Assembly: GCA_003480725.1 (NCBI GenBank) | Contig: QUJQ01000003.1 | Span: 245,082-309,081, forward strand | Origin: Clostridiaceae bacterium AM27-36LB | GTDB taxonomy: Bacteria > Bacillota > Clostridia > Lachnospirales > Lachnospiraceae | Reading direction: 5' to 3' | DNA: 64,000 nt | Part shown: piece by piece, positions 62,108 to 64,000 of the stretch | Position numbering within the stretch: position 1 is the first letter of the stretch | How the letters are laid out: the number at the start of each line of letters is the position of its first letter | Program-made: the position numbers and the translations under genes | The notes under the pieces: model-generated | Told to the model about the DNA's origin: nothing | What the model saw: the letters and a program-made list of their open reading frames with translations, nothing else | Database searches by the model: none

Positions 62108-62203
62108 CTCTTAATTTCAAAACACAAAGTAATTCATCTAACATAGCAGCGCAATATACGATCTCACGTACCTTGCCTGTTATGTAAAGCTTTTTATGTC
62201 CTT

Positions 62204-62944
62204 TTATAATACTTTGCTTAAGAAGTCAATGGTTCTTGGTTCTTTCGGATTGTTGATGACTTCTTCCGGGGTTCCCTGCTCTACGATATAGCCGCCTTCC
62301 ATGAAGATCACGCGATCAGCCACTTCTCTGGCAAAGCCGATCTCGTGGGTTACAACTACCATGGTCATACCATCACGAGCCAGTTCTTTCATAACAGCAA
62401 GTACTTCACCTACCATCTCCGGGTCAAGGGCACTGGTGGGCTCGTCAAATAACATAATATCCGGCTTCATCTCCAACGCACGAGCAATTGCCACACGCTG
62501 CTTCTGACCACCTGACAGCTGGCTCGGGAAGGCATCTGCCTTATCTGCCAGGCCTACACGTTCCAGAAGACGAAGTGCCTCTGTTCTTGCTTCTTCCTTG
62601 TTCATCAGTTTCAGATGAACCGGTGCCAGGGTCATATTGTCCAGTACGGTCAAATGATTGAACAGATTGAAATGCTGGAATACCATACCAATATTCTCAC
62701 GAACCTTATTGATATCTGTATGCTTGTCAGTCACATCATGTCCATCAATGATAATTTTGCCGGAGGTTGCTGTCTCCAGCTGATTCAGGCAACGGAGAAG
62801 TGTGGATTTACCACTTCCGGAAGGGCCTAAGAGAACAACTACTTCCCCTTCCTGTACATCAACACTGATATCCTTTAATACTTCCAGTTTTCCAAAATTC
62901 TTTTTCAGATTGGTCACATGGATCTTACACTGCTTATCTTCCAC
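62204..62944 (-). CDS. amino-acid ABC transporter ATP-binding protein (GlnQ/HisP-like)
   Basis: 246 residues, GTG start with GGAGG at 8 nt. Walker [10 protein letters not shown], the Q-loop in [16 protein letters not shown], signature [15 protein letters not shown], Walker [14 protein letters not shown] and switch VVTHEIGFA. Powers the PAAT-type polar amino-acid importer with the overlapping permease (11 bp). The exact amino acid is unknown. Confidence 0.96.
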   Translation of the reverse strand: MEDKQCKIHVTNLKKNFGKLEVLKDISVDVQEGEVVVLLGPSGSGKSTLLRCLNQLETATSGKIIIDGHDVTDKHTDINKVRENIGMVFQHFNLFNHLTVLDNMTLAPVHLKLMNKEEARTEALRLLERVGLADKADAFPSQLSGGQKQRVAIARALEMKPDIMLFDEPTSALDPEMVGEVLAVMKELARDGMTMVVVTHEIGFAREVADRVIFMEGGYIVEQGTPEEVINNPKEPRTIDFLSKVL

Positions 62945-63602
62945 GGTTTACCCTCCTCTCGATTCTCTTGGCAACCTTACTGAGCGTTACGATGACAACC
63001 ATATACATGACACCAACAATCGCCCAGGTCTGCAGACTCTTCAACGTATTTCCCACGATCGTCTTACCAACATTGGTAAGCTCCGGGAAGCCAATGATCG
63101 ACAGAATAGAGGTATCCTTCAAAGTGATGATAAACTGGTTAATAATAGACGGGATCATGGTCCGCACTGCCTGCGGGATCACGACCAGAGCCATGGAGGA
63201 ACTATAAGACAAGCCTAAGCTTCTGGCAGCCTCCATCTGTCCGCGATCTACACTCTCAATACCGGCACGAATGATCTCTGCCATATACGCACCACAGTTC
63301 ATAGAAAGGGCTGCTGTACCTGCCTGCAATGCATTCAGACGAAAACTTGCAAATCCCAGTCCCTGCATCCCCGCCGGAACACCAAAATAGATGAAATATG
63401 CCAGTACGATCAGCGGCACGCCTCGTACAGCATCTACATAAATGGTTCCGATCAGATTCAGTACCCGGTTATGTCCCACATTCATCAGTCCGAAGATCAT
63501 ACCGATGACCATGGCAAATAACAGGGACAGCAGTGTCAGCAACAGTGTCTGACCAAGTGCGCGGAGCAACATGCTTCCGTAAACTTCAATAATACCTATC
63601 AT
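62934..63602 (-). CDS. amino-acid ABC transporter permease
   Basis: 222 residues, HisM/GlnP type with about five membrane helices. The EAA loop [25 protein letters not shown] contacts the ATPase. It overlaps the ATPase start by 11 bp. GGAG precedes the ATG. Confidence 0.94.
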   Translation of the reverse strand: MIGIIEVYGSMLLRALGQTLLLTLLSLLFAMVIGMIFGLMNVGHNRVLNLIGTIYVDAVRGVPLIVLAYFIYFGVPAGMQGLGFASFRLNALQAGTAALSMNCGAYMAEIIRAGIESVDRGQMEAARSLGLSYSSSMALVVIPQAVRTMIPSIINQFIITLKDTSILSIIGFPELTNVGKTIVGNTLKSLQTWAIVGVMYMVVIVTLSKVAKRIERRVNRGR

Positions 63603-63654
63603 AGTCTCTGTCTCCTTTTTTTATCCTCTGGTTTCCTGAAAATACTTCTTACAT

Positions 63655-63722
63655 TGTGAAAGCCTCTCACACAGGGGTTTTCACAGTGCAGGAAGCAGCC
63701 ACAGTATCTGCGGCTGCTTTCC
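63655..63722 (-). repeat. two stem-loops between the binding-protein and permease genes
   Basis: TGTGAAA / TTTCACA (63655-63685) and GGAAGCAGCC / GGCTGCTTTCC (63691-63722). No long T-run, so they likely tune relative expression of binding protein and permease rather than stop transcription. Confidence 0.6.
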
Positions 63723-63751
63723 GTCACCAGAATCATACGATTCTATTATTC

Positions 63752-64000
63752 TTATTTGCTCTCTCCAAGATATTTTGCAAGGATCTCATCATAAGTTCCG
63801 TTTGCTTTGATATCAGCAAGACCTGCATTGAACATGTCAAGCAGCGGCTGGTTAGCCTCGTTCATGATAGCGAATCCGTAAGGAGCCGGATCACTCTCCA
63901 TAGCGTCAACTGTCTTCAGTGCAAGACCTTTGCTTACGATCCAGTCCTGAATGATCGGCTTATCCTCTACACATGCAACGCTGTTGCCCTGGATAACATC
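63752..64000 (-). CDS. amino-acid ABC transporter substrate-binding protein (C-terminal part)
   Basis: The last 82 residues are visible; the gene runs off the right edge. The end (YGFAIMNEANQPLLDMFNAG, ADIKANGTYDEILAKYLGE) is the typical tail of SBP_bac_3 proteins such as GlnH/FliY. It captures the polar amino acid outside the membrane and delivers it to the two downstream genes. First gene of that operon. Confidence 0.9.
   Translation of the reverse strand, partial: DVIQGNSVACVEDKPIIQDWIVSKGLALKTVDAMESDPAPYGFAIMNEANQPLLDMFNAGLADIKANGTYDEILAKYLGESK

Noticed and set aside
61865..62110. A T-box leader for the TrpXYZ-like operon
   Set aside because: The promoter lies after the structured element and leaves only about 57 nt of leader, with no T-box sequence.

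Overview
The window looks like the chromosome of a gut-type Lachnospiraceae (Clostridia). The support is a Clostridia-type Spo0A, small CotF-like coat proteins, PPi-linked glycolytic enzymes (PFP and PPDK), a Gx-family transporter, Gram-positive lipoprotein signals, strong AGGAGG ribosome-binding sites and moderate GC. I cannot name a genus. Most genes lie on the minus strand. There is no prophage, CRISPR array, rRNA or tRNA that I can support.

Layout. 0-3 kb: a minus-strand operon of ECF S-component, P-loop kinase, LarC (nickel-pincer cofactor) and a patatin-like lipase cut by the window edge. 3-7 kb: a small membrane protein, DegV, a lone GHKL sensor kinase and an M18 aminopeptidase. 7-13.3 kb: ppdK, pfp and glyQS. 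13.3-18.6 kb: lipoprotein, RecO, a YqzL-like small protein, Era and an M16 metalloprotease. 18.8-23 kb: CbiK, a roughly 450-bp structured repeat region, two small coat-like proteins, glgA and spo0A, the last with two 0A boxes upstream. 23-30 kb: a LytS-like kinase with a winged-helix response regulator, and an RND pump with its adaptor. 30-39.4 kb: an AT-richer accessory island holding a type I restriction-modification system (hsdM, hsdS, a DUF3990 protein with a partner, a start-less second hsdS, hsdR) and a tyrosine recombinase. 39.5-43.7 kb: an OmpR-type two-component system, glgB and a Gx transporter. 43.8-49.8 kb: a phosphate operon pstSCAB-phoU-Na/Pi cotransporter behind a Pho-like box. 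50-55.6 kb: an Rpn-like nuclease, two MATE pumps, a TauE/SafE permease with a relic copy, and an orphan HicB. 55.6-61.9 kb: two peptidases and a TrpXYZ-like ABC importer. 62.2-64 kb: an amino-acid ABC importer cut by the right edge.

The most notable observations are these. (1) Three unrelated genes (coat-like protein, Gx transporter, MATE pump) share one layout: a long inverted repeat whose right arm contains the Shine-Dalgarno and whose left arm lies inside the gene's own promoter, so only read-through RNA could hide the ribosome-binding site. (2) A roughly 120-bp structured repeat with a conserved core and swappable apical hairpin occurs twice, 42 kb apart. (3) The PstS-like phosphate-binding protein appears circularly permuted. 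(4) The restriction locus holds a silent hsdS, direct repeats, a recombinase and a possible toxin-antitoxin pair. (5) Degraded genes (TauE, HicA, a winged-helix protein) survive as recognisable relics.
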